Source: Cynocephalus volans
Taxonomy: Eukaryota; Chordata; Mammalia; Dermoptera; Cynocephalidae
DNA: 64,000 nucleotides
Reading direction: 5' to 3'
Assembly (NCBI RefSeq): GCF_027409185.1
Contig: NC_084463.1
Location: 157,096,369-157,160,368 of the forward strand
Part shown: in pieces, positions 45,464-56,068 of the stretch
How the letters are laid out: each line of letters opens with the position of its first letter
Numbering within the stretch: position 1 is the first letter of the stretch
Notes under the pieces: generated by a model
Told to the model about the DNA's origin: nothing
The model's database searches: none
Seen by the model: the letters and a program-made list of their open reading frames with translations, nothing else
Position numbers and translations under genes: made by a program

Positions 45464-48416
45464 CCCTCCCTCAGGGCCTGGGCACCCCTGTGTCCTCCTC
45501 CTGGCCCCCGTCGTCATCCAACCCTCATCCCCTCTGAAGTGCACTGTGGGCCAATGATCCAAAAACATGGGGCTGCCTCCCTCCTCCTGAGAACTCTTTC
45601 AGCAGCTGATCCCAACCCAATTCCGAAATGCCTCTGGAGGGTGGCAAGGAAGGGCTTGCAGAGGCCACCTTCCTGACATCCTCACCCTCCATCATCCCGA
45701 GTGCACCCGCTGTCCTCCCACAGAGCACCAGGGGCAAGGAGAATCCCACTCTTTAGAGGGAAGACCCTGGAGATCTTTCTTCCATCTTGCAACCCCTGTG
45801 CCCATGCTGTGGCTCATTCAGTCCCCACAGCCTGGGGGAGGTGATATCATTGCAGCCTGTGGTCACGGGTGCATATGCAATGGCACAGAGACCCCAGAGC
45901 CTGGGAAGAGCCTGAGGGAAAGTGCTGGAACACTGGTACAGTTTGCCTCCCACTGGCCCTGCAATGCTCTGATCATCCCTCAGCTGGCTCAGCTGGCAAG
46001 CTGGGTGTGCTGGGGAGAGCCAAGAGGGGCAGGGTAGCCAGCATGTCAGGGGCTCCCCAACCGGCCTTGTGGCTCCTCCTGGCAGGGCTGGGGAAGGCTC
46101 CAGAGTAGACCTTCGCCCCCCTCTCACTGCCCCAACCTCAGCTTTGCCTGACGTCAGCCTAGCCAGGAAGGGACAGCCAGCAGTCAGGGCAGGGGTGTGT
46201 GATTCCCAGTGGCCGCAGGGTGTCTGGAGTAGGGCCTGGGATTGCAGAGGAAGCCCTGAGCCAGGAGGCAGAGACACACCGCAGACTCAGAGTGGCCCAG
46301 GGTGAGCCCTTTGCTCCCCCCACCCTCTGGGCCACGGTCTTCCGTGGCCAGTGAAGGGACTGGGCTAAGGGGTTCCAAGAGTGCTGTCATCTCTCAACAC
46401 CTGAGAGCCCTTGGCCTTGCCTTCCTGGTGGACTTGGTGGAGGCTGGAAGACCTTGGAGAAAAGCTTTCCATCCTTACCTGTGCCTGTGTTCTGCCTACT
46501 ACCTGGGCTAGACCTGGCACCCCCAACTCCCAGGATGGTACAGGGCAGGGATGGCCGCCAACCTCACCCCTTCATCCATGACAACCAGAGACCCCGGGGA
46601 GGGAGGTCTGAAGCCTGGGCAAATGCTGCAGCTATAAGGGCACTAGGAAATTATTGGCCCAGATCCATGAGCATTTGGATCTTCTCTGTGACTTCTCCTC
46701 AGCCCCTGCCTTGCCCCTAAGTCCTACCCTTGGGTCAAGAAGCTGGGACACCCATACTTGCTCTCTGCCTAACGGCACCTTCCTGTCCCAGTATGGCTGA
46801 GTCTCCTGCCAAACACCTCCAGAAGTATGGCCTTCTCTATCCCCTGCCAAAGTAACACCTTCATATTCAAGGCTCTGAGATCACAAAAGTCCTTTCACAG
46901 GTGAGGAGGCTAAGACGGAGAGAGGAAGGAATGGCCCCAGGCCACACTGTGACAACAGCTAAATTAGGGCAAGCAGTGGAATTCCTGCTCCTAACCCAAC
47001 AGTCTCCCTGGTCATCTCTTCTTCCTGCACAGGAAGGGCTGTTTCCCAGACCGAGTCACCCCTGCCCCCATCATATCCAATGTCAGACTGCTCCCAGGAG
47101 GCCCAGTGGCTGGCCAAAGGGGATGGAGGCGGTGGAGGGCGGTTAGTCCCTGTGCAGGAGATAAGAGCTGCTCACCCAGAGTGCTGGTGGCCGAGATAAA
47201 AGGATAACATCAGCTTTGTGGGTGGTGTGGACATGCACAGGGCGCCAGGCCCAGAAGAGGGGCTGGCACAGCAGCCTAGGCTGTGTGTGGAGCTGGAGCA
47301 TCAGGGTGGTCACCACCTGGCAAGTTCCCTGGGTTTCCAGCTGGACACTCAGAAGCCTTCTGGACCTGCTGGGAAGGGAAAGAAGCCCTTTGACAAGGAG
47401 GGGTTAGGGCAGAGGTGGTGGCCACTGGGCCAGGCTTGGGCTGCCATTGGGAGCAGCTGGCCACCACCACCCATGTGACACAGTGCCTCAGGCTCACCAA
47501 GACTCCCTGGGTGCCCAGCTGCACATTCCTGGAGAGGTGCCCCTCTGGACAGGACACAGCCCCTCAACCAGCCCCTGTCTAATGTCTGAGGTGGAAAAGG
47601 GAAGCTGTTTATGTCAGTGGAGCACCGGGAAGGCTGGTCCCAGGTCCAAAGCTTTTGCCAGTGCTCTTGCCTGGATTCTATGTCTCAAACCAGACTGGCT
47701 TCATGCATAAATAGGACAAGTGGCCAGCCAGCGTGCCAGGACACCACAATCTTGTCTATTGTCCTTTACTGTTAGGAACCCGTTCCTTTGGATTTTGAAG
47801 GCAGTTAGGTCTTTTTTCCAAGCCAGCTGGTTCAAGAGCAAGTATCCAAGACAATCAGTGACAGGAATTGTAAGCTTGGAAAGGGCCAAGGCCAGATGGT
47901 GGCGAGGTGTTCTGGGACAGGGTGTGGGGGAGGTGTGTCACACGAGTTTGTCCTCCTCCCCTCCCCCACAGGCCACTCCCAACATGACAGGCAGGGGTTA
48001 GTTCTCGTGAAGCTTCTCCCCAACGGCTGATGTTGGGTGGCAGAAGGAGCAAGTAAAAAGTCGTGGCTTCCCTCACTAGTCTTGCTCTTTCTCTGGGCCC
48101 AGGACTCTATGCAGACGATAAGAAAAGCGATGCGGGGTTTCTTAGAAGCACCACCAAGACCCTTCCCTCTTTTCTTTTACAAACCTGGCCCATGTTCCCT
48201 GTCTGTTCTGTGACTGAAAAGGGGAGCTCAGCTTAGGCGTGGGGGGTGACCTGTTCCCAGGGGCTCCAGCATGGTGGACACAGTGGGACAAGAGCAAGGG
48301 TGACCCACCAGTGATGGATTCCAGGCAACAGGGAAAGGCCTGGAGTGGCTACTGAGGGTGGGAGCCTCCCCCAAGGGCCTTAGAAACAAGTTACCCTGTG
48401 ACTTGTGATTTGCAGA

Positions 48417-48530
48417 CGGGGGGCGCACTCCCCTCCACCACCACCAGGGGCAGCATGGAGCACAGCCCGCCCCACAACGCGGCAGAGACTCCGGGCGCCC
48501 CCGGGTGGAGCGGCAGGCTCAGCGCGCTGC
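48417..48530. other. Small CpG-rich pocket between the genes
   Basis: About 11 CpGs in about 120 bp within otherwise CpG-poor DNA, including GGGCGCCCCCGGG. Too small for a standard CpG island. It includes CCACCAGGGGCAGCA at 48441-48455, an incomplete CTCF-like match. Confidence 0.5.
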
Positions 48531-49506
48531 ACACCCCCACCCCAGAGCCCGTGGTGTTAACACCTATCTCTCCAATAAGCGCATCAGGGCCACCATAGGA
48601 GCTCTGCTGGCTGTCTGTCAGGGTGTGGACCGAGCCCTGCCAGGTAGGTAGGGGATGGAGGGAATGCCATCTGCAGCCCTCCCTGGCTCGGGCATGCCCA
48701 CGTGGTGCCAGGAGTCATTAGTATTTGGACAGTTGGCTACAGAAAGGGGGACTCCCTGCAGAGGGAACACCTTAAGGACGCCCCAAGAGGCAAGTCGAAA
48801 CCCTCCCTAGTACTGTCCAAAAACCCACAGGCATCCCCCTGCTGGCCGACTGACAAAAAAACAAAAACAGAAAGAACACAAAAACCTACAGGCACAGTCC
48901 AGCAGCACCTGTTGTCCAGATGAGGAGCCTGGAGCCTGGTGAAGGGTAGTGCTCTGCCCAAGGATGCCAATCAGTCGGGGCAAGTACCCAAACTGAGGAC
49001 TCATGGCTGGGAGTATCATGCCTTGGGAGTCCAGCTTATTTGCTGCAGCAGTGGGCCTGGGGGAGATTGGTGCTGCCTCCTGTGGGCCACTGGGAGCAGT
49101 GAGGCTGCACCGCCACCACCTATGGGATGCCAAGTGTGGTACTGAGATTGGTAGTGGCCCACTGGACACCCCGGTTTCCCTGTCCGGTGCTCTGGAGGCC
49201 CTCAACCCTGGACCCTCGCCTGCTGGACCAGCCCCTGTCCCATCATGCAGAGGGGTAAAGTGAGGTGAAGCCCAGCAGGACCCACTCCAGATCGGTGGTA
49301 AGTGGATGAACAGGAAGAGAGCAGGCCGGCAGGTGGATCTGAGGCTGGGCAGATGCCGGCTCCCCAACCCAGAGCACCCAGAACCGAGGGGAGCTCCTTA
49401 TGCTCCATCCCCACCTCCCTTCACACCGATGGCCCAAGGGCCTTAATACCTCTGGGAAGCCTGGGGCAGACGCCAGCTCCAAAATTCATGCAAATTCAGC
49501 ACTCTA

Positions 49507-49826
49507 CTGCACAATATATCTGGGTTTATTTTTATATAAAAATAACAGTTTCCTCCCAATTCTTGCTCTAGGAAAACGTGCCATGCTCATGTGTGGCTTT
49601 ATGTACTCTGCCTCTACCCCCAGTCCTTCTGGGCTCAGAGTCACAACTGTAAGGCTGCTGAACAGACAGGCATGGGGCTGAGGGGAGGACAGGTGGACCA
49701 GGAGGGTAGGCAGGGCGTCCCAGGCTTGGGGGTGGAAGGGTAGGGGTGCTGATGCTGCCTGGGGCCAGCTTGGCGTCGGTGGGGCCCTGGGCCCTTACCC
49801 CTTCTCCGCCTGCCTGGGCACTGTCT
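49507..49826 (-). other. FADS3: FADS3 3' UTR
   Basis: About 0.32 kb between the TGA and the inferred cleavage site just beyond the AATAAA. It is far shorter than the FADS2 3' UTR, as in human. Confidence 0.75.
49525..49530 (-). terminator. FADS3: FADS3 poly(A) signal AATAAA
   Basis: TTTATT on the + strand is AATAAA on the FADS3 strand, about 300 nt past the stop. It overlaps one arm of a perfect 20-bp palindrome (49526-49545). Cleavage is inferred near 49505-49515. Confidence 0.8.
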
Positions 49827-49878
49827 TCACTGGTGGAGGTAGGCATCCAGCCAGATGTCACCAGACTTCTTCAGGGAC
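49827..49878 (-). CDS. FADS3: FADS3 coding exon 12 (C terminus and stop)
   Basis: 52 nt: [16 protein letters not shown], then TGA (complement of 49827-49829). YLHQ distinguishes FADS3 from the YLHK end of FADS2. Confidence 0.95.
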
Positions 49879-52800
49879 CTGGGACGGGGGTGGGGGGGGT
49901 GTTAGGAATCAATTGCAAGATACTAATGGCCCCCTGTATCCCCCATGATGAGTGTGAATGAAGACATCTTTATTCCCTGTGGGTCCCTTCCCACAGGGAC
50001 AAGCAGCTATGTGGGGCCGGGGGGTGGGTTGGGAGAGGAAGCTAAGCACTCATTAACTGGAGTGGAACCTAGACTGGGGATGGGGGGGGGCAGCCAAGGC
50101 CAAGTCCAGGCATGAGCCTGAGTGGGCCTGTCCATCCTTCACCCAGTTTTCCCTGTGGCCTCCTGCTGGGCCCTGTGACCCAGACATATAGGACATAGAA
50201 CTTTCCCACCAGGAGCCCAATCTCAGGCAGAAGAGCCAGAAATATTAACAGCTCTCTAGGAAACCCTGTGCCAGGTGCTCTGAGGGGGCTGTGCCCAGTG
50301 GGAGGGGCTCAGAGGATCAGGCTGGAAAGGGTCATGAAGGACAAGCAGGGCTGTGCACACCAGTACAGAGGGAACGGCATCCAAGTAAAGGGAATAGCAC
50401 GTGCAAAGGCACAGAGGGAGAAGACCTAGAATCCGATCTCTGTCCCTACCTCCGAGGCTCCCACTGGGGCTGAGCCCCATCACCCTCCCCTGGCCGGCTG
50501 TGGGAGCCTCATTCTGCTCTCTCTGCTGCGACACTCGCCGGGTCATTGCCTTCCCCATCCGAGCACATCAGCAGGCTCCCGCCTCAGGGACTCGGCACCG
50601 CTGTGCCTTCTGCCCGGAACACTCCGCCAGATGCCCTGTGGCCGGCCCTCTCTCCTCCTCCCTGTCTCTGCTCGCATGTCAGCTCCTCAATACCGCCCAC
50701 CCTGCCACCCCATTAAATATTGCAACCCCTGCCTGGCATTCCCATCACCTGCCCCTGCCCTGAGAGGTGGTGGTGGTGGTTGTTTTGCTAAAGCGCTTTG
50801 CATATTTTCTGTAATTTACTTGTTATTCTAACTGCTTGCTTTCTGCTTCTCCTGCTAGAACATCAGTCCCAGGAAGGCAAGGACCTCGGCCCATTTTGCT
50901 CACTGCTGTGTTTGTAGGACGGGGCCCGAGCCCACGGTAGCTGCTCCGTAAATTCTCACCGTGTGAATAAACGCTGGGAAAGGGAGGGAGGGCGCGGGCC
51001 AAGGACAGAAAGTGGAGCAATCTGGAAAGGCCTCGAATGCCAGCTCTTAGGGAGGGACCCGCATGAGTTTAGGGTTCCAGGTGCTCAGGAAGGGGGCTGA
51101 CCAGGATAAGGGTGGACATGGGCCCTTGGGAAACCAGCAGGAGCCCGGGCTGTGGCCTTACCCAACGATGTCCACCAGGGCAGTGAGGAAGGGCTTCACC
51201 TCGTAGCTGAGGCCGTGCTTGGCACACAGCGCCTTGACCAGCGGGGCCACCCTGCGGTAGTTGTGCCTCGGCATCGTGGGGAAGAGGCTGGGGGTAGGGG
51301 AGCACATGCTGGCACCCGAGGTGGGCAAAAACTGCCCACTGCCTCTCCCAGGGGGCCTCCTGCCAGTCCAGGGCTCTCGTCTTGGCCTCTGGGAAAGCCT
51401 AGAAAGGGACTCGGAATCCAGCCCATGGGCTCAGGCCTCGCGCCCCACCTGCTGGGCCCCCGCACTCACTGGTGCTCGATCTGGAAGTTGAGGTGGCCAC
51501 TGAACCAGTCGTTGAAGAGCGAGGGCTCCACATTGCAGGTGGCTGCCAGCTGTCAGGAGTGGGCAAGGCACAGGTGAGGGGCTGGCACGGAGCCCTGACC
51601 CCACAGCACGCTCCCACACCCGGCAGCCCCAGCAGGGGCCCCATCCCTCCTTGCCCCCACCACCCACCTGAGAGCTGGCCCAGTCCCGGTGCTTCTCTCG
51701 GCCGATCTCCTTGGGAATATGGTTCATCTGTGTGATCCACACGAACCAGTGGCTCTCCAGAACCCTGTGGAAGGAGGCTTGGGCACTGCCCCATGTCCAG
51801 CTCACCCCTTAGGCACAGCAGGTGGAGGCTGGAGTGCGGCTGTCCCCCAGACCTGGGCCTCAGCTTCCTCACCTATACAATGGGACTGTGGCCATTGCTC
51901 CCTCACTGGTGTATAAAGAAGCTAAATGGAGCGGTGTCCACTGTGAGGCTGAGCCCCGAGCAGCCCTGCTCATGAGGGTGGACACCCCCAGCAACCTAGG
52001 AGGCAGTACTGCTGTCCCCATTCTGCAGATGGGGAAATGAAGGCTGGGGGCGGGGGATGCTGTGGTCAGATCATTGCGACTGTATGTGACCTCCGCCCTC
52101 CGTGCCACTCCAAATCTGGCCATACCTGACAGCGACAAAGAGGAGCAGCACCCCAGTGACACCGTAGAAAGGGACGTAGGACAAGAAGAAGCGGGCGTAG
52201 AAGCTGGCAGCCCAGAGCAAGTCCTACAGAGGAGGGCAGAGGTGAGACTGAGTGGCCTCCGGGTGGCCGGGGTCTGGAGGCCTGATAGGTGGGTGGGAGG
52301 GGTCGCTGGGGTCATCCACCCCTTCTGCCTGATCTGCCTCGGAGTCCTGGACAGGCCACCACCTCTCCCTGGGCCTCAGTTTCCTCAGCTGGATAAAGAA
52401 AGGAACAGGGTCCCTGCCCTGCCAGCTCACAGGGCTGACTTTGGAAGTGAAGGTACCATGGAGGGTGCTGGGGGGAACCCCTGCCTGGGACACATATGGC
52501 CAGCAGAGTTGGTCTGGTGATTCCCCTCCAGGGGGGACACCTCTACAGAGAGAGAGACTCCACCTTGCCTCCCCACGCACACTTGCACTCCCCTGTGAAC
52601 ACACACGTACACAGTCATGTGCACACTTGGTCTCCCTAGCACACATGTACACAGTCACGTGCATGCTTGCACTCCCCTGCACACACACACTCACACAGTC
52701 ATATGCATGCTGGGTCTCCCCCTGCACACACACACATACAGTTATGCACATGCTGGGTCTCCCCTCAGCACACACGTACACAGTCACGTGCATGCTTGTG

Positions 52801-55722
52801 CCCACCCTGCACACACACACGTACAGTCATGTGCACACTTGGTCTCCCCTCAGCACACACGTACACAGTCACGTGCATGCTTGTGCTCCCCCTGCACACA
52901 CACACGAACACAGTCACATGCACATTCACTCTCCCCCATGTGCATGTGTGACATACACACACACGTGAACCAGACCATTGCTTGTGCACCCTGTTTATAT
53001 TTGTGGATGGAGGCTGTCCCCTGAAGTCCCACTCCTGCCAGCACATCGGTATGCCTGGGGTCCTGAGCACTCACTGTCCACTGCAGGCACACCAGCATGT
53101 ACGCCAGATTTTCCACCTCAAAGTTCACCAGGGTGAGAAGCGGTGGGCCAACTGCAAGAACGGGGCAGGAGAGAGTTCAGGCAGGGTGGGAGGCAGTGTG
53201 GGGGAGTGGGGCTATTACTCCAGGAACACCCATGGGACACTGGTGCTGGTCCCTTCCAACTGGGATGACACCATGTCACCCACAAGGCCTGGTCCACACT
53301 TGTTCCTTCTGAGTTGGAGCCTCACCAGGGTGGCCCTTGCCCTGTGGCTTTTGCCTCTCATGTCCCTTCTGCTGCAGGTCAGGGGCCAGCCTCGGATCTT
53401 CACCCTGTCCACCCCAGTAATTGCCCAAACACTCTAGGACTCCCTGATGTGAGGGCAGGAAGGAGTTCTAACTGGGCCTGAGAAAGCTCTGGCAAGGCTG
53501 TGTCTGCTCTGCATGGGGCCAGAAGGCACCCCAGGCAGGCGCTGGGAGGGTGGGCGTGCAGAGCAGAGGCTGGAGAGGCCGGCAGGCTGCCCCGGTGAGG
53601 GAGGTTAACAGGTAGGCCTCTGCTCCCCTGGGCTGGGAGTGGCTCAGGACGGTGGAGAGGACAGTGCAGGCTCAGGCACGCCCCCCGACCCCAGGAGGGC
53701 CAGTGGACACTCACTCAGGAAGAAGTACAGGTGCTGGTGGTTGTAGGGTAAGTATCTGCGCTTCTTCTTGCCATACTGTGGAGACAGGCGGCGGCTGGGG
53801 TGAGCAGCTCTCCAGGCCCTCCTTCTCCCAGGCAAGGTCAGGGGGCTGGCTGGAGCCAAGGGTCAAAGGCAACTCTAGATTCTAGCAACTGGGCCCCACA
53901 TCCCCAGCAGGCTGGGAGGTCGGGAGGGAATCCCACTGGGGCAGGGGCTCAGCCTGGAGCTAGAGTGGGGGGCTCAGTCACTGCTGGTCCCCCCTCAGCT
54001 GCAAGCCTGGCCTCAGGGCGTCCACGTCCCTCCTCACCCACCTCCACAGACGATTCCCCCAGGAGGAAGACGGGTGCCACGGTCACGTCTGGGTCTTTGT
54101 GGAAGATGTTGGGCTTGGCATGGTGCTGGAAGTGGCGGAAATTCCACCAGTGGGCAGAGAAGCCCTGTGGGGGAGGAGGGGGCTCTGAGCGGTAGGGTTG
54201 GGCTGTGCCCACCACTCTGTGCCCACACACTGGGGCAGACCCAGCGGTGCACCCCAAACTCGGTGTCTGGCTGCCCACCCTCACCTTCAGCTGCCCCATC
54301 ACAAACTGCTGGGCCACGTGGTTCCACCGGGACTTCCTGAAGATAGAGGCATGGCCCAGGTCATGCTGCAGACACCAGCTCTGGGCCTGCAGGGAGAGGC
54401 AGGGTCAGGAGTCAGTGGGAGGGAGCCTTGACAGGGATGGAACTCGCCGGTGCCTGCTCCAGCCAGGGAGGAGGGTGCTGGCCACCTGGAGCCCAGCCCT
54501 GGAGCACCAGTGCACCCTTCCAGCTTGCAGGGTATGCCCACAGCTCATGCCCCATTTCAAGACCCTTGTGGGTCAGCATCCTCTTTCTGCATATGAGAAC
54601 AACTGACTTTCAGGGTGGTGGAGGGGCTGTGCAAGTCTGTTGTGGAGCTGTGGTCAGCAGCCCTGTGCTGGCTCAGGATTTAGTAAATGAGGAACTTCCT
54701 TAGCTCACAGCCACAGACACGCCTTATGGGCCCTCTGGCTGTTCACTCATTCATTCATTCATTCATTCATTCATTCCCTCATTCAGCAAATATATCCAGA
54801 GTGCCCACATGTGCTGGGCCTTTTGTCAGTTGGGCAGCCCGAGGTGGCTGCAATGCAGGGCCAGGTCACCTGGGAGATGGCCAGAATGAGGGCGGCCAGG
54901 ATGCTGGGCACCCAGCCGGGGCCCAGGAGGTAGATGATGAGCCAGGCCAGCACCTCCATGGCGAGGATGTGGCCCAGCAGGAAAGCAAAGAAGGTGGGGT
55001 TGGCCTCAAACAGCTTCATGTCCTCGGCTGCCTGGCGCAGGGCACGGAAGTCTTCAACCAGCTGGGCCTGCCATGGCAGAGTGGCCAGTCAGCTGGGGAA
55101 GCCAGACCCCCACCTTCCCCAGAGGCCTCCCATTGCTCCCCAAACCCCAGCCACTCCTCCCACTACCAGGCCCAAGGGATGTGGCCCAAGTGGCTGGAGG
55201 GGCAGGAACACCTAGGCTGGGGTGTGAGCCTGGGAAATGGCTGGTGGCAAAATCTCCTCCTCCTCCAAAAGGTGTGGGGTGGGAAAGAAGCAGAGAAAGC
55301 CAGAGCCAGGAGAGAAACCCTTAGACAGAGCTCAGTTCATCAAAATCCTCATTGTAGATGGGGTCACTGGGCCCAGCAGGGAAGGGGCTCACCTGGGGAC
55401 CCACAGCAAGTGCCTAGCCAAGCCAGCCCTGGAGCCCTGAACTCCTGCAGGGCATCGCCACAGCTTCATCTTCAAATGCCTGCCCAGCCCTGGCCCAGCA
55501 TCCCCTTGGGGTACTGCAGAGGGAGCTGATACTGGCAATGTGCCGATGCCCCCCAAACCCTCTAGCACCCTCCCCTCGGGGGAGCTGAGCCTCTGCCAGG
55601 GCTCTTCTCACATTCTGGGGTCCATCCTGGCTGGGCTCCTCCGGGGCCAGCTCGCCAATCAGCAGGGGCTGTAGGAATTTGCGCACGAAATCCAGATCCT
55701 GGTGGAAGGCACGGAAGGCATC
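49827..55722 (-). CDS. FADS3: FADS3, fatty acid desaturase 3, exons 2-12 (exon 1 outside window)
   Basis: In gene order the exons are 55722-55612, 55067-54870, 54386-54285, 54164-54042, 53775-53715, 53151-53075, 52223-52126, 51764-51668, 51549-51470, 51287-51162 and 49878-49827. All introns are GT-AG, and the joined frame gives 374 residues with no stop; human FADS3 has 445 including a 71-residue exon 1. Histidine boxes are HDLGH, HFQHH and QIEHH. Paralogue-specific features are DASPTFF-like text (here EANPTFF), [24 protein letters not shown] and the C-terminal YLHQ. FADS3 is an ER membrane protein reported to act as a delta-13 desaturase on trans-vaccenate and to make the delta-14 double bond of sphingadiene ceramides; the role is from family knowledge. 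The cytochrome b5 HPGG half should lie in the missing exon. Confidence 0.96.
49879..51161 (-). other. FADS3: FADS3 intron 11 (1.3 kb)
   Basis: Holds a LINE-2 3' fragment at about 50515-50985 and unique sequence; no coding exon. Confidence 0.8.
50515..50985 (+). mobile_element. L2 (LINE-2) 3' fragment
   Basis: Typical L2 3' text: CTGTGCCTTCTGCCCGGAAC, CATGTCAGCTCCTC, then CCCATTTTGCTCACTGCTGT and GTAGCTGCTCCGTAAATTCT near the end. Confidence 0.65.
51162..51287 (-). CDS. FADS3: FADS3 coding exon 11
   Basis: 126 nt: it completes box 3, then [20 protein letters not shown] and on to ALVDIV. The split codon at the 3' end reads GG|G (Gly), where FADS2 here and human FADS3 (from memory) have Arg. 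Donor GTAAGG. Confidence 0.94.
51470..51549 (-). CDS. FADS3: FADS3 coding exon 10 (start of histidine box 3)
   Basis: 80 nt: [16 protein letters not shown], then GHLNFQIEH with the last His split across the intron, exactly as in FADS2. Donor GTGAGT. Confidence 0.95.
51668..51764 (-). CDS. FADS3: FADS3 coding exon 9
   Basis: 97 nt: it completes Arg, then [20 protein letters not shown] and the [11 protein letters not shown] end; donor [14 protein letters not shown] is a FADS3 signature replacing NHIVMEID of FADS2. Confidence 0.95.
52126..52223 (-). CDS. FADS3: FADS3 coding exon 8
   Basis: 98 nt ending in a split Arg codon. It encodes [13 protein letters not shown] and a membrane segment with [12 protein letters not shown]. 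The acceptor is TGTAG, the donor GTATGG. Confidence 0.95.
52224..53074 (-). other. FADS3: FADS3 intron 7 (851 bp), largely a VNTR
   Basis: About 43% of this intron is the CA-rich minisatellite at about 52595-52960. No exon was recognised within it. Confidence 0.85.
52595..52960. repeat. CA-rich minisatellite, about 43-bp unit, 8 copies
   Basis: The anchor ACAGT(C/T)A recurs at about 52611, 52651, 52694, 52738, 52780, 52823, 52865 and 52910, a spacing of 40-45 bp. Each unit has the anchor, a GTGCATGCTTG-like middle, CTCCCCTG and a CACACA arm. Units partly alternate between a TTGGTCTCC and a CTTGTGCTCC type. Confidence 0.92.
53075..53151 (-). CDS. FADS3: FADS3 coding exon 7
   Basis: 77 nt: it completes the split Ile, then [18 protein letters not shown] and LVCLQWT. 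The donor is GTGAGT. The segment is hydrophobic, as in FADS2, but has the FADS3 signature NFEVENLAY. Confidence 0.95.
53152..53714 (-). other. FADS3: FADS3 intron 6 (563 bp)
   Basis: GT-AG intron with no recognised repeat or feature. Confidence 0.8.
53715..53775 (-). CDS. FADS3: FADS3 coding exon 6
   Basis: 61 nt, leaving one base of a split Ile codon as in FADS2. It encodes [20 protein letters not shown]. Donor GTGAGT. Confidence 0.95.
54042..54164 (-). CDS. FADS3: FADS3 coding exon 5 (histidine box 2)
   Basis: 123 nt, 41 codons, one codon shorter than FADS2 exon 5. It contains [10 protein letters not shown] (box 2) and the FADS3-typical [15 protein letters not shown] end. Donor GTGGGT. 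Confidence 0.95.
54285..54386 (-). CDS. FADS3: FADS3 coding exon 4 (histidine box 1)
   Basis: 102 nt, phase 0, donor GTGAGG. It carries [12 protein letters not shown] with box 1 HDLGH and ends VMGQLK. The same length as FADS2 exon 4. Confidence 0.95.
54387..54869 (-). other. FADS3: FADS3 intron 3 (483 bp)
   Basis: GT-AG intron with an (ATTC)n tetranucleotide run at 54746-54775 close to the exon 3 donor. Confidence 0.85.
54746..54775. repeat. (ATTC)n microsatellite
   Basis: About seven uninterrupted CATT/ATTC units in FADS3 intron 3; likely length-variable. Confidence 0.9.
54870..55067 (-). CDS. FADS3: FADS3 coding exon 3
   Basis: 198 nt, phase 0. It encodes [20 protein letters not shown], then two hydrophobic segments around LLGPGWVPS. 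The donor is GTGACC, weaker than consensus at +4 to +6. Confidence 0.95.
55068..55611 (-). other. FADS3: FADS3 intron 2 (544 bp)
   Basis: GT-AG intron; nothing recognised. Confidence 0.8.
55612..55722 (-). CDS. FADS3: FADS3 coding exon 2
   Basis: 111 nt, phase 0, acceptor TTCAG, donor GTGAGA. It starts [12 protein letters not shown], with the second b5 heme-ligand His, and ends DGPQN. The shared [11 protein letters not shown] motif with FADS2 exon 2 is clear even at the nucleotide level. Confidence 0.95.
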
Positions 55723-56068
55723 CTGAAGGAGAACAGACAGTCAGGTGGACAGACAGGCAGACAGAGCAGCACTCAGAGGCAGCCAGCACAGACAGGGCAG
55801 AAAGACTGCTGATATCCAGGCAGAGCAGACAAAGAGACAGACAGTCATCTGGTTGTTCAGCAGTCAAGGAAATAAGACCAAATGTGTCAGCCTTGCCTAA
55901 GAGCCCTCCCTGGTCCTCCCCTGGCCCCAGGTGCCCTGCTTGTCAACCCTTGCCTGCTGTACCCTATCTGCTTCGCCCAGCACAGGGGGCCCTTCTGCAA
56001 ACATGGCTGAGTGTGTAAAAATCTGAATTTACAGAAAGACCACCCTGGAGACTCTGATTCCTTTTATA

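Larger units (their letters stand above)
45375..49504. other. Intergenic region between the FADS2 and FADS3 3' ends
   Basis: No coding gene was recognised. It holds a G-rich run (45438-45463) just past the FADS2 poly(A) site, three GATA-type motifs within 47158-47208 beside AGATAAAAGGATAA, and a CpG-rich pocket (48417-48530). Convergent transcription from both genes would enter here. Confidence 0.7.

Noticed and set aside
48441-48455. CTCF site
   Set aside because: CCACCAGGGGCAGCA lacks the core GGC spacing; two key positions mismatch, so it is only mentioned as part of the CpG pocket.
52595-52960. CRISPR-like array
   Set aside because: Units are contiguous, diverged CA-rich minisatellite copies without unique spacers, in mammalian DNA.
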